This document shows positions 18,841 through 28,368 of a DNA stretch of 64,000 nucleotides, in pieces. Where the stretch lies: assembly GCA_963705495.1 (NCBI GenBank), contig CAVPJQ010000003.1:186001-250000 (forward strand), read 5' to 3'. The notes beneath the pieces are model-generated. The model did no database searches and was not told the origin of the DNA. It saw only the letters and a program-made list of their open reading frames with translations. The position numbers and the translations under genes are program-made. The first letter of the stretch is position 1. The number at the start of each line of letters is the position of its first letter. The stretch is from DATBVX01 sp963705495. Lineage in GTDB: Bacteria > Pseudomonadota > Gammaproteobacteria > Steroidobacterales > Steroidobacteraceae.

Positions 18841-20190
18841 ATGTCCAACGAGCTGCCGGGCGGCGGGCGAGAAGGGAGCCTGGAAGCACCCACGCGCCAC
18901 CCGCTGGGTTGGGAGCAACCCGAATTCTACGCACCCGCCGCGCTCGAGAAGGAACTCGAGCGCGTGTTCGACATCTGTCACGGGTGCCGACGCTGTTTCA
19001 ATCTCTGTAACGCATTTCCGACGCTGTTCGATGCAGTCGATGCGACCGCAACCGGCGAGGTTGCGGCCGTCGAGCGCAAGGCGTTCTGGGAAGTCGTGGA
19101 TCATTGTTACCTGTGCGACATGTGTTACATGACCAAGTGTCCGTACGTGCCGCCGCATCCCTGGAACGTCGACTTCCCGCACCTGATGTTGCGCGCCAAG
19201 GCGGTGCGGCACGCGCAAGGCGAAACGCGCTGGCGCGACAAGGTGCTGAGCTCGACCGAAGCGGTCGGGCGAATTGCGGGCATCCCGGTGGTGGTGGAAG
19301 CGGTCAATGCCGTGAATCGCAGCCGCAGCGGACGACGGCTACTGCAGAAGACGCTCGGCGTGCACGTCAACGCTCCGGTGCCGAAGTACTACAGTCGTAC
19401 ATTCCGGCGCCGCGATCGCAAACGGGTGCCGCTGTCGACGCCGCCACAGAGCACCGCGGAAACCCGCGGCAAGGTGGCGCTGTTCGTCACCTGCTACTGC
19501 AATCGTAACGAGCCCGACATCGCTTCGGACCTGGTCAAGGTCTTCGAACACAACGGGATCGCGGTTGCGGTGACGCCCGGCGAGCACTGCTGCGGCATGC
19601 CCAAGCTCGAGCTCGGCGACCTCGAGAGCGTCGCGAAGCTCGGCCGAGCCAATGTGACCGCGCTTGCGGACCTGATCGATGCGGGACACGATGTGGTCGC
19701 GCCGGTCCCGTCCTGCGTCCTCATGTTCAAGCAGGAGCTGCCGCTGATGTTTCCCGACGATGCGGCAGTGGCCAAGGTCCGGGACCACATCTTCGATCCG
19801 TTCGAGTACCTGATGCTGCGTCATCGTGCCGGCCTGCTGAAAACAGACTTCAAGCAACAGCTCGGAAAGATTGCTTACCATGTACCGTGTCACTTGCGGG
19901 TGCAGAACATCGGGCTCAAGACGCGCGACGTTCTCATGCTCGTGCCGGGCACCAGTTTCGAGGTGATCGAGCGCTGCTCGGGCCACAACGGCACCTACGC
20001 GGTGAAGCAGGAATTCCACGAGATTTCCATGAAGATCGGCCGACCGGTGGCGCAACGGGTCGCTGCCAGCGGTGCGGATCACTATTCGAGTGATTGCCCG
20101 ATGGCGGGGCACCAGATCGAAGCCGGCATCGATCGCGCGCGCCCGCCGGAGCATCCTTTGACGTTGCTGCGCATGGCCTACGGACTATGA
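18841..20190 (+). CDS. GlpC/HdrD-like Fe-S protein (heterodisulfide-reductase-related)
   Basis: 449 residues with two N-terminal 4Fe-4S sites. The first is Cys46-x2-Cys49-x2-Cys52-x3-Cys56. The second is Cys89-x2-Cys92-x2-Cys95-x4-Cys100-Pro, one residue longer than the usual spacing. Two CCG-type domains follow: CYC then HCCGMP, and PCH then RCSGHNG with DCPMAG. Such proteins pass electrons, as in anaerobic glycerol-3-phosphate dehydrogenase C and glycolate oxidase GlcF. No dehydrogenase flavoprotein lies beside it. Position after rubrerythrin suggests it is the electron donor or acceptor of that system. Confidence 0.85.
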   Translation: MSNELPGGGREGSLEAPTRHPLGWEQPEFYAPAALEKELERVFDICHGCRRCFNLCNAFPTLFDAVDATATGEVAAVERKAFWEVVDHCYLCDMCYMTKCPYVPPHPWNVDFPHLMLRAKAVRHAQGETRWRDKVLSSTEAVGRIAGIPVVVEAVNAVNRSRSGRRLLQKTLGVHVNAPVPKYYSRTFRRRDRKRVPLSTPPQSTAETRGKVALFVTCYCNRNEPDIASDLVKVFEHNGIAVAVTPGEHCCGMPKLELGDLESVAKLGRANVTALADLIDAGHDVVAPVPSCVLMFKQELPLMFPDDAAVAKVRDHIFDPFEYLMLRHRAGLLKTDFKQQLGKIAYHVPCHLRVQNIGLKTRDVLMLVPGTSFEVIERCSGHNGTYAVKQEFHEISMKIGRPVAQRVAASGADHYSSDCPMAGHQIEAGIDRARPPEHPLTLLRMAYGL

Positions 20191-20792
20191 AAAAGCTTGC
20201 GCTCAACGATCTGATGGGCCTGGAGCAGTACGCCCGCGAGCGCGCGACATTTCGGGCGCGCGTGCTGGGTCACAAGAAGAACCGGCACCTGGCCGTGGGG
20301 CCGAACTGCACCTGGGTGTTCGAAGACCGGCTGACGATCCAGTACCAGGTGCAGGAAATGCTGCGCGCGGAGCGGATCTTCGAGCCCGCGGGGATTGCAG
20401 ATGAGCTTGCTGCCTACAACCCGCTCATTCCCGACGGCAGCAATTGGAAAGTGACGCTGCTGATCGAGTTCACGGACCCGGCCGAACGGCGGGTCGCGCT
20501 CGGGACGCTGCGCGGCTTTGAGAAGCGCTGCTGGATCCAGGTGGATGGTCACGAGCGAGTGTGGGCGATCCCCGACGAGGATCTGGAGCGCGAAACCGAC
20601 GAGAAGACCTCCTCGGTGCACTTCCTGCGCTTCGAGCTCGAGCCCACGATGCGCCACGCGCTCAAGGCGGGCTCGAAGTTCGGAGTTGGAGTCGATCACG
20701 AGCACTACCGACACGCGATCGGACACGTGCCCGATGCAGTACGCGCCGCGCTCATCGCCGATCTCGACGATCCGGCTGCAGTGCGCAGGTAG
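20187..20792 (+). CDS. DUF3501 family protein
   Basis: 201 residues. The ATG at 20187 overlaps the stop of the Fe-S protein (ATGA), so the two are translationally coupled. Recognisable family features are KKLALNDLMGLEQYARER at the N-terminus, VGPNCTWVFEDRLTI, and the C-terminal GVDHEHYRH. It is soluble, with no known catalytic motif. Genes of this family are, to my knowledge, found beside rubrerythrin and GlpC-like Fe-S genes, as here; function is not established. Confidence 0.85.
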   Translation: MKKLALNDLMGLEQYARERATFRARVLGHKKNRHLAVGPNCTWVFEDRLTIQYQVQEMLRAERIFEPAGIADELAAYNPLIPDGSNWKVTLLIEFTDPAERRVALGTLRGFEKRCWIQVDGHERVWAIPDEDLERETDEKTSSVHFLRFELEPTMRHALKAGSKFGVGVDHEHYRHAIGHVPDAVRAALIADLDDPAAVRR

Positions 20793-20892
20793 TGAGGTCA
20801 CACCACATGACTCAACATGCCGCGCACGTGCGGCAGTCGTCTTGTACAATCGCGCGCGTTCCGTTCAGCCGGCCCAGGTGATATACCGCGCG

Positions 20893-22779
20893 ATGGCCCA
20901 GTCTTATACCGCCTCCGATATCGAGGTCCTGAGCGGCCTCGACCCCGTGCGTCGCCGGCCGGGGATGTACACAGACACCCGCACACCAAATCACCTCGCC
21001 CATGAGGTCATCGACAACAGTGTCGATGAGGCGATCGGCGGCTACTGCAAGAACATCCAGGTCACCGTTCACAAGGACGGCTCGCTCGAAGTGGAAGACG
21101 ACGGGCGTGGCATGCCGGTCGACATCCACCCGAAAGAGAAGATCTCGGGCGTTGAACTGATCCTCACGCGCCTGCACGCGGGCGGGAAGTTCTCCGACAA
21201 GAACTACGAGTTTGCCGGCGGCCTGCACGGCGTCGGGGTCTCGGTCGTCAATGCGCTCTCGAAGAATCTCGAGTGCTGGGTGCGGCGGGGCGGCAAGGAA
21301 TACAACATCAGCTTCAAGGACGGGCGCGTCAAATCGAAACTCGAAGTCGTGGCGGAGGTAGGGCAGAAAAATACCGGCACGACGGTGCGCTTCTGGCCGG
21401 ATCCGCAGTTCTTCGATTCAGAGAAATTCTCGATCCCCCGACTCAAGCACGTGCTGCGCGCCAAGGCGGTGCTGTGCCCGGGGCTGAAGGTGCGGCTGAA
21501 GGTCGAGGCCACCGGCGAGAAGGAGGAGTGGTTTTACACCGGCGGGCTGACCCAATACCTGCTCGAGCAACTCAAGGAGGGCGAGTGGCTGCCGCAAGAA
21601 CCGTTCGGCGGTGACTTCAAGAGCGAGCGTGAAGCGGCAGAGTGGGCGTTCGTGTGGCTGCTCGACGGGGAGCATCCGGTCATCGAGAGCTATGTCAATC
21701 TGATTCCGACTGTTGAAGGCGGCACGCACGTGAATGGCCTGCGCACCGGGGTCACGGATGCGGTGCGCGAGTTCTGCGAATTTCGCAACCTCGTGCCGCG
21801 AGGCGTAAGACTTGCGCCGGAGGATATCTTCGATCGCGTGAGCTATGTGCTGTCGGTGAAGATGCAGAATCCGCAGTTCGCCGGGCAAACGAAGGAGAAA
21901 CTCGGCTCGCGCGAGAGCGCCGCATTCGTCGGCGGCGTGGTCAAGGATGCATTTGCGCTGTGGCTCAACCAGCATCCCGATGCCGGTGAGCGCATCGCGC
22001 AGCTCGCCATCGCCAACGCGCAGGCGCGCATCAAGTCGGCGCAAAAGGTCGCGCGCAAGCGCATCACGAGCGGGCCGGCGTTACCCGGCAAGCTCGCCGA
22101 CTGCACCAGCCAGGATCCGGAGCGTGCGGAGTTGTTTCTGGTCGAAGGTGACTCCGCCGGCGGCTCCGCCAAACAGGCGCGTGACAAGGATTACCAGGCG
22201 ATCATGCCGTTGCGGGGCAAGATCCTGAACACCTGGGAAGTCGAGCCGGGCGAGATTCTCAAATCGCAGGAAGTGCACGACATCGCGGTGGCGCTCGGCG
22301 TCGATCCAGGATCGCAGGATCTGAGCGCTCTGCGCTATCACAAGATCTGCATCCTCGCGGACGCGGACTCGGACGGTCAGCACATTGCGACGCTCCTGTG
22401 CGCGTTGTTCCTGCGCCATTTCCGACCGGTGGTTATCGCGGGCCACGTGTTCGTGGCCATGCCGCCGCTGTATCGCATCGACGTGGGCAAGCAGGTTTTC
22501 TACGCGCTCGACGATGCCGAGCGACAGGGTGTGATGGATCGGATCGCAGCGGAGAGCATTCGAGGCAAGGTCACGGTGATGCGTTTCAAGGGTCTGGGCG
22601 AAATGAATCCGCCGCAGCTGCGTGAGACTGTGATGGCGCCACAGACCAGACGGCTCCTGCAGCTCACGATCGCCGGCAACGACAAGACGGATCAGCTGAT
22701 GGACATGCTGCTCGCCAAGAAGCGCGCTTCCGACCGGCGCGAATGGCTCGAGAGCAAAGGAAACCTGGCGCAGGTATGA
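20893..22779 (+). CDS. parE: DNA topoisomerase IV subunit B
   Basis: 628 residues, the ATPase subunit of the decatenating topoisomerase. GHKL motifs: EVIDNSVDEAIGG, DDGRGMPVDIH and GGLHGVGVSVVNALS. The TOPRIM domain has LVEGDSAGGSAKQARD and DADSDGQHI. The frame is open much further upstream, but the ATG at 20893 gives the ParE N-terminus and length (E. coli 630). TACAAT at 20845-20850 may be a -10 element. It overlaps parC by ATGA. Confidence 0.96.
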   Translation: MAQSYTASDIEVLSGLDPVRRRPGMYTDTRTPNHLAHEVIDNSVDEAIGGYCKNIQVTVHKDGSLEVEDDGRGMPVDIHPKEKISGVELILTRLHAGGKFSDKNYEFAGGLHGVGVSVVNALSKNLECWVRRGGKEYNISFKDGRVKSKLEVVAEVGQKNTGTTVRFWPDPQFFDSEKFSIPRLKHVLRAKAVLCPGLKVRLKVEATGEKEEWFYTGGLTQYLLEQLKEGEWLPQEPFGGDFKSEREAAEWAFVWLLDGEHPVIESYVNLIPTVEGGTHVNGLRTGVTDAVREFCEFRNLVPRGVRLAPEDIFDRVSYVLSVKMQNPQFAGQTKEKLGSRESAAFVGGVVKDAFALWLNQHPDAGERIAQLAIANAQARIKSAQKVARKRITSGPALPGKLADCTSQDPERAELFLVEGDSAGGSAKQARDKDYQAIMPLRGKILNTWEVEPGEILKSQEVHDIAVALGVDPGSQDLSALRYHKICILADADSDGQHIATLLCALFLRHFRPVVIAGHVFVAMPPLYRIDVGKQVFYALDDAERQGVMDRIAAESIRGKVTVMRFKGLGEMNPPQLRETVMAPQTRRLLQLTIAGNDKTDQLMDMLLAKKRASDRREWLESKGNLAQV

Positions 22780-25031
22780 CGGATCAGCCACAGCTGAACT
22801 TCGAGGGTATCGAGAAGCAGCCCCTCAGGACCTTCACCGAAAAGGCGTACCTCGACTACTCGATGTACGTGATTCTCGATCGCGCGCTCCCGGCGCTGGG
22901 CGATGGACTGAAGCCGGTGCAGCGCCGGATCATCTACGCCATGAGCGAGCTCGGCCTCAACGCCGGTGCCAAGCACAAGAAATCCGCACGCACTGTCGGC
23001 GATGTGATCGGCAAGTTTCATCCGCACGGTGACTCGGCGTGCTACGAAGCCATGGTCCACATGGCACAGCCGTTTTCGTATCGCTACCCGATCGTGGACG
23101 GGCAGGGCAACTGGGGATCGACGGACGATCCGAAGTCCTTCGCAGCGATGCGCTACACCGAGTCGCGGCTGACGCAGTACGCGAGCCTGCTGTTGAGCGA
23201 GCTGGGGCAGGGAACAGTCGAGTGGCAGCCGAACTTTGACGGTACGCTCGAGGAACCGCTGCTGATGCCCGCACGCGTACCGAACCTGCTGCTCAATGGC
23301 ACCTCGGGAATCGCGGTCGGCATGGCGACCGACATTCCGCCTCACAACCTGCGCGAAGTGGTGGCGGCTTGCGTGCATCTGCTCGATGACCCCGAGATCA
23401 CGGTGCGCAAGCTGTGCCAGCACATCAAGGGGCCGGACCTTCCCACGGGTGGGGAGATCATCACACCGCGCAAGGAACTGAGCGATTTCTATTCCTCGGG
23501 AGCCGGCGCTTTTCGTGCCCGCGCGACCTATGAGGTCGAAGAGGGCGACATCGTCATCACCTCGCTCCCGTTCCAGGTCTCGGGCTCACGGATTCTCGAG
23601 CAGATCGCCGAGCAGATGCAGGCGAAGAAACTCCCGATGGTGGAGGACGTGCGCGATGAATCGGATCACGAGAATCCCACACGCCTGGTAATCGTGCCGC
23701 GCTCCAATCGCGTCGACACTGAACAACTGATGACGCACCTGTTCGCGACCACGGACCTGGAGCGCAGCTATCGGGTCAACCTCAATGTCATCGGCCTCGA
23801 TGGCCGGCCGAAGGTGTTCAACCTCAAGGAGCTGCTCGAAGACTGGCTCAAGTTCCGGCTCGATACCGTCACGCGACGCCTGAAATTCCGTCTCGACAAG
23901 GTATTGAGGCGCCTGCACATCCTCGACGGCCTGTTGATCGTCTATCTCAACCTCGACGAGGTGATTCGCATCATCCGGCGCGAGGAAGAGCCGAAGCCGG
24001 TGCTCATGAAGCGTTTCAAGCTGAGCGACGAGCAGGCCGAAGCGATTCTCGAAACCAAGCTGCGGCACCTCGCCAAGCTCGAGGAGATGCGCATCCGGGG
24101 CGAGCAGAAGGAGCTCGAGACCGAACGCGATGATCTCGAGTCGACGCTGAAGAGCAAGGCGAGGTTGCGCAAGCTGGTGCGCGAGGAGCTGATCGCCGAC
24201 GCCGAGCAGCACGGCGATGAGCGGCGCACGAAGATCGTTGAACGCGAGGCGGCGCAGGCGATCGACGAGACCGAGCTGGTGACGAGCGAACCCGTGACCG
24301 TGGTGCTGTCGACCCGCGGCTGGGTCCGTGCGGCGAAGGGTCACGACATCGATGCCCGGGCGCTCAGCTACAAGACCGGCGATGAGTTCCAGGCGGCCGC
24401 GTTCGGCAAGTCAACGCAGCTTGCGATCTTCCTCGACAGCACCGGCCGCGCATACAGCCTTCCCGCGCACACCCTGCCGTCCGCGCGCGGACAAGGTGAG
24501 CCGTTGTCGGGGCGGCTGAACCCGCCGGATGGCGCTACTTTTGCCGGGGTTCTGATCGGTGACCCGGACGATCTGTGGCTGGTCGCGAGTGATGCGGGCT
24601 ACGGCTTCACGGTCCGGCTCAAGGAGCTGCACTCGCGCAACCGTGCCGGCAAGCTGGTGCTGCGAGTACCCGAGGGTGGAAAAGTGCTGCCGGCATCGCC
24701 GGTACCGGCAGATCCTCAATCGCTGGTCGCGGTGGTGAGCTCGGACGGCAAGATGCTGGCATTTCCGGTTATCGAAGTTCCGGAGCTGCCGCGTGGCAAG
24801 GGCAACAAGCTGTTCGGAATCTCGGGCAAGAAATTCGCGGCGCGCGAGGAATACCTCACCGCGATCATCGTGCTGCCACCGGATCGAAAGCTCGTCGTCC
24901 TGAGTGGCGAGCGGCGCATGACGCTATCGTTTGAAGAGCTCAAGCCTTATCGGGGCGCGCGCGGGCAGCGCGGCGCGATGTTGCCGCGCGGTTGGCGCAA
25001 GGTGGATCGGCTCGAGGCGCTCCCGGCGTAA
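22776..25031 (+). CDS. parC: DNA topoisomerase IV subunit A
   Basis: 751 residues, the DNA-cleaving subunit. The quinolone-resistance region reads HPHGDSACYEAMV, so the Ser80 and Glu84 equivalents (E. coli numbering) are wild type. The catalytic tyrosine lies in AAMRYTESRL. The C-terminal beta-pinwheel is present. The start ATG at 22776 overlaps the parE stop (ATGA), so the subunits are translationally coupled. It is convergent with the FimX-like gene, 11 bases away. Confidence 0.97.
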   Translation: MTDQPQLNFEGIEKQPLRTFTEKAYLDYSMYVILDRALPALGDGLKPVQRRIIYAMSELGLNAGAKHKKSARTVGDVIGKFHPHGDSACYEAMVHMAQPFSYRYPIVDGQGNWGSTDDPKSFAAMRYTESRLTQYASLLLSELGQGTVEWQPNFDGTLEEPLLMPARVPNLLLNGTSGIAVGMATDIPPHNLREVVAACVHLLDDPEITVRKLCQHIKGPDLPTGGEIITPRKELSDFYSSGAGAFRARATYEVEEGDIVITSLPFQVSGSRILEQIAEQMQAKKLPMVEDVRDESDHENPTRLVIVPRSNRVDTEQLMTHLFATTDLERSYRVNLNVIGLDGRPKVFNLKELLEDWLKFRLDTVTRRLKFRLDKVLRRLHILDGLLIVYLNLDEVIRIIRREEEPKPVLMKRFKLSDEQAEAILETKLRHLAKLEEMRIRGEQKELETERDDLESTLKSKARLRKLVREELIADAEQHGDERRTKIVEREAAQAIDETELVTSEPVTVVLSTRGWVRAAKGHDIDARALSYKTGDEFQAAAFGKSTQLAIFLDSTGRAYSLPAHTLPSARGQGEPLSGRLNPPDGATFAGVLIGDPDDLWLVASDAGYGFTVRLKELHSRNRAGKLVLRVPEGGKVLPASPVPADPQSLVAVVSSDGKMLAFPVIEVPELPRGKGNKLFGISGKKFAAREEYLTAIIVLPPDRKLVVLSGERRMTLSFEELKPYRGARGQRGAMLPRGWRKVDRLEALPA

Positions 25032-25042
25032 GAGCAGTCGGA

Positions 25043-27154
25043 CTAGCGGCTCCCCATGACGACTTCTTCGGGAGCGTTGACGAAGTAGCCTTGGATGAAT
25101 TCGACGCCGAGCTGCCACAGCACCGCCATGGTGTTGGCGTCCTCCACCCGTTCGGCGATCGTCTCGATTTTTTTCTGCTTCGCCGTCGCGACGAAACTCT
25201 TTACCTTCTGTTGCAGCTCGTTGTTGGTGGCAAGACCCTGCATCAGGGAGCCATCGACCTTGATGAACTGCACGGATACGGCAGCGAGCAGCGCCAGCGG
25301 ATCACGCCCGGCGCCGAAGTGCTCCAGCGCGGTGGAGAACCCCAGCTTGTGCAGCGTGTGCACGAGCTCCTTGGTCTGATTCAGATACTGCGTGGCCGTT
25401 TCCTCGGTGATCTGAAAGCAGATGCGCCGCGACTCGATGCGGATCGCTTTGAGCTGGTTTTGCAGCCACGGTGCCAGGGAGCGATCCAGCACGCTGTCCT
25501 TGGACAGGCGCACGAAGATCCGCTCCGGCCGGCGGGCCGCGCAGAACGACATCGAAGCGCCGATCACCCAGCGGTCGATGTTCTTCATCAGGTCATTGCG
25601 CTCGGCCGCATCCATGAACTCGGACGGCAGCACCTCCTTGCCTGACTCATCGAGCATTCGCACCAGCACGTCGAACATGCCCTTGTCTTCGCCCTGCAGG
25701 CTGGCGATCGGCTGCTGCACCAGTCGGAAGCGGTTTTCCATCAGCGCCGACTTGATGTGCTTGACCCAGATCTGGTCGTAGGCCTGGACGCGCGTGTCGG
25801 TGTCGGCCTTGTCGACGGTATAGGAACGATTTCCGCCCTCGTCGCGACCGCGCTTATTGGCGGCTGCCGCGTCTGCAAGGGCGCTGCTGACGTCGGGATT
25901 CGCCGGCGGGAGCACCCCAAGGCCGACAGTGCAGGTGGCCGAGAACGTCTTTTGTGCGACTTGGAACACGTTTCCCGCCACTCGCTTGACGAAGTGATCC
26001 GCCCACGCCTCGACATCGCGCACGGCACCGCGTTCCAGCAGCACCACGAAGCTGTTGCCGCCAAAACGTCCCGCGAGATCATTGGGTGCGAGCTGATCGC
26101 GCAGCAGCTCGGCGAACGCCACCAGGAAATCCTCGCTCGCCAGTACGCCGATGTCGGCCTGGATGCTGCCGAACTTGTCGGGCTTGATGTAGGCCAGCTG
26201 CCGCACGCCACCTTTCACCGGCTCGGCCAGGCGCGCCTGCAATTCCTCGATCAGGTAGCGGCGATGCAGAAAGCCCGTCGACGGATCGCGGCGTACCGCG
26301 TCCTTGAGTTCCTTCTCTATTTCCTGCCCGCCGGACTTTCGGGGCGATGGCACGCACACGCGCACGCTCGGTTCGCCATCGAATTCACTGCCCTCGACCT
26401 GCAGCTCCAGCGCGAGTGTCGAGCCATCGCTCATCTGAGCGCTGGCGCGCAGGTTGTGATCGGACCATTTGCCCTGCATGCAGGCGACCAGCGCACCCTT
26501 GAGCGCGGCATGCGTCTCGCCTTCAAAGAGATCCATCAGGGGCTGACCGATCAACTCGTCGGGTTCGCTGAAGCCGAAGAGCTCGAGCCACGCAGGGTTG
26601 GCGTCGACGATGATGCCGTCGCTCACGTGCGCAATCGCATCCGCGGAGCCGGCCATGAAGGCCTGCAGCTGCTTCTTGTACTCGCGCGCCGAGGACAGCG
26701 TCGAGTTGAGGGCACGCTCCAGTCGGAAAGCGCGCAGTTCGCGGCTCACCACCGATTGTAGGCGACTGCGGTTGGCGAGCGAGACTACATCCTGCGCGCC
26801 GAGGCGCAGCGCCTCGGCAATCATTTCTTCATTGATGCCATCGCGTGCGAACAGCACCGGCACCTCGGGTCCGAACTGCGAGCGGATCTTCATGACCGAG
26901 CCCAGGTCGATGCCGGGCTCCACGAACACCAGCAGCATCTCCGGGTTGATCTGTGTCAGCGCATCGCCGAGATCGCGCAGGTCCGAGATCCACGTGCAGT
27001 GTGCGGGATGGCCGGCATTGCGAAGCGTGCTGTTGACGGCTTCGACGTGATCCTGGCTGCGCGTCATGACGATCATCGGCACGGCAGCCTGCTCGTTCAA
27101 CGTGCTGGCCTTGCGATCGGGAACGCCCGAAGCGGATGCTGCGTTCGCGTTCAT
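25043..27154 (-). CDS. FimX-like REC-PAS-GGDEF-EAL protein, probable c-di-GMP effector
   Basis: About 703 residues from the ATG at 27154 (a GTG at 27160 is also possible). Layout: receiver-like domain (25-145) without an obvious phospho-acceptor pattern, PAS (165-270), degenerate GGDEF domain reading RFGGNSF (26048-26062), and a degenerate EAL domain with DVL in place of EAL (25664-25672). Both enzymatic motifs are broken, so it probably binds c-di-GMP rather than making or degrading it. Pseudomonas and Xanthomonas FimX have the same layout, similar length and broken motifs, and control type IV pilus assembly. fimV lies 7 kb away. The orthology is inference. Confidence 0.8.
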   Translation of the reverse strand: MNANAASASGVPDRKASTLNEQAAVPMIVMTRSQDHVEAVNSTLRNAGHPAHCTWISDLRDLGDALTQINPEMLLVFVEPGIDLGSVMKIRSQFGPEVPVLFARDGINEEMIAEALRLGAQDVVSLANRSRLQSVVSRELRAFRLERALNSTLSSAREYKKQLQAFMAGSADAIAHVSDGIIVDANPAWLELFGFSEPDELIGQPLMDLFEGETHAALKGALVACMQGKWSDHNLRASAQMSDGSTLALELQVEGSEFDGEPSVRVCVPSPRKSGGQEIEKELKDAVRRDPSTGFLHRRYLIEELQARLAEPVKGGVRQLAYIKPDKFGSIQADIGVLASEDFLVAFAELLRDQLAPNDLAGRFGGNSFVVLLERGAVRDVEAWADHFVKRVAGNVFQVAQKTFSATCTVGLGVLPPANPDVSSALADAAAANKRGRDEGGNRSYTVDKADTDTRVQAYDQIWVKHIKSALMENRFRLVQQPIASLQGEDKGMFDVLVRMLDESGKEVLPSEFMDAAERNDLMKNIDRWVIGASMSFCAARRPERIFVRLSKDSVLDRSLAPWLQNQLKAIRIESRRICFQITEETATQYLNQTKELVHTLHKLGFSTALEHFGAGRDPLALLAAVSVQFIKVDGSLMQGLATNNELQQKVKSFVATAKQKKIETIAERVEDANTMAVLWQLGVEFIQGYFVNAPEEVVMGSR

Positions 27155-27290
27155 TACCACCCTGAAAGAACCCCTGCGAAGGCGCGGATTGTAGCACCCC
27201 CGAATTCAACAACTTGTGACGTGCTACCATACGCGCCCTTTTCAGAACCCCCCGGGATGCCATATTCCGGGCCCAACGAGCCTCGAGGCG

Positions 27291-27860
27291 ATGTCCAGTT
27301 ACAACACCAACGAGTTCCGTGCAGGGCTCAAGATCCTGCTCGACAACGACCCGTATTCAATTGTCGAAAATGAGTTCGTGAAGCCCGGCAAGGGTCAGGC
27401 TTTCAATCGCGTGAAGATCCGCAACCTGAAGACCGGGCGCGTGATCGAGCGCACGTTCAAGTCCGGAGAGTCAGTCGATGCCGCGGACGTCGTCGATTCG
27501 GACATGCAGTATCTCTACAACGATGGTGATTTCTGGCACTTCATGGTGCCGGAGACATTCGAGCAGTACGCAGCTTCGAAGTCGGTCGTCGGCGAGGGTG
27601 CAATCTGGCTCAAGGATGGCGATGTTTGCATCATCACCCTGTGGAACAACGTACCGCTCCAGGTGACACCGCCCGCGCATGTGGAACTCAAGGTAGTCGA
27701 AACGGATCCCGGCGTACGCGGTGACACTGCGACGGGCGGGCAGAAGCCGGCCAAGCTCGAGACGGGCGCCGTGGTGCGTGTCCCGCTCTTCATCAACGAA
27801 GGCGAGATCATCCGGGTCGACACTCGTTCGGGCGCCTATATCTCGCGCGCCAAGCAGTGA
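27291..27860 (+). CDS. efp: Elongation factor P
   Basis: 189 residues; relieves ribosome stalling at polyproline stretches. The modified lysine is Lys34 in KPGKGQA. The epmA gene nearby (28369-29340, opposite strand) encodes the enzyme that lysylates this residue; epmB is not in the window. The frame is open from 27216, but the ATG at 27291 starts the conserved MSSYNTNEFRAGLK. A short GC hairpin lies in the leader around 27251-27271. It is convergent with msrC (10-base gap). Confidence 0.96.
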   Translation: MSSYNTNEFRAGLKILLDNDPYSIVENEFVKPGKGQAFNRVKIRNLKTGRVIERTFKSGESVDAADVVDSDMQYLYNDGDFWHFMVPETFEQYAASKSVVGEGAIWLKDGDVCIITLWNNVPLQVTPPAHVELKVVETDPGVRGDTATGGQKPAKLETGAVVRVPLFINEGEIIRVDTRSGAYISRAKQ

Positions 27861-27870
27861 GCGCATCCCT

Positions 27871-28356
27871 CTACAGGCTGTCGAGATAGATCTTCGCCAG
27901 CCGCTCCAGTCCCGCACGGTCTTGGTCGTCGAAGCGGGCGAGCTTGGGGCTGTCGAGGTCGAGCACGCCGAGCAGGTCACCGTCGCGGATCAAGGGCACG
28001 ACAATCTCGGAATTCGAGGCGACATCGCACACGATGTGATCGCTGAACGCGTGCACGTCGCGCACTACGATCGTTTCCCGTCGCGCCGCTGCCAGTCCGC
28101 AGACTCCCCGGCCCATGGGAATGCGCACGCAAGCCGGCTTGCCCTGGAACGGGCCGACGACCAGCTCCGTGAAGTCGAGGAAGTAGAAGCCGACCCAGTT
28201 GACGTCGGGAAGCGCGCCGTAGATGAGCGCGGTCATGTTGGCCGCGTTGGCAATGCGGTGATGCTCACCGGCGAGCAGACCAGAGAGCTGGCTCGCCAGC
28301 TCCTCGTAGCCCTCGCTCTTGAGCGAAAAATCGATCGTGGGCGTGTCTTGTTCCAT
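27871..28356 (-). CDS. msrC: Free methionine-(R)-sulfoxide reductase, GAF fold
   Basis: 161-residue GAF-domain enzyme that reduces free Met-R-sulfoxide using thioredoxin-type reductants. All three family cysteines are present: PACVRIPMGRGVCGLA (two) and HIVCDVASNSEIVVPL (one). WVGFYFL and GVLDLDSP are also typical. It is the last gene of the minus-strand run SCO1-psd-epmA-msrC, ending convergently with efp. Confidence 0.92.
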   Translation of the reverse strand: MEQDTPTIDFSLKSEGYEELASQLSGLLAGEHHRIANAANMTALIYGALPDVNWVGFYFLDFTELVVGPFQGKPACVRIPMGRGVCGLAAARRETIVVRDVHAFSDHIVCDVASNSEIVVPLIRDGDLLGVLDLDSPKLARFDDQDRAGLERLAKIYLDSL

Positions 28357-28368
28357 GTCCGGGCTCGG

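Noticed and set aside
25757..26761. 334-codon plus-strand frame inside the FimX-like gene
   Set aside because: Shadow of the GGDEF/PAS region, which has clear domain motifs on the minus strand.
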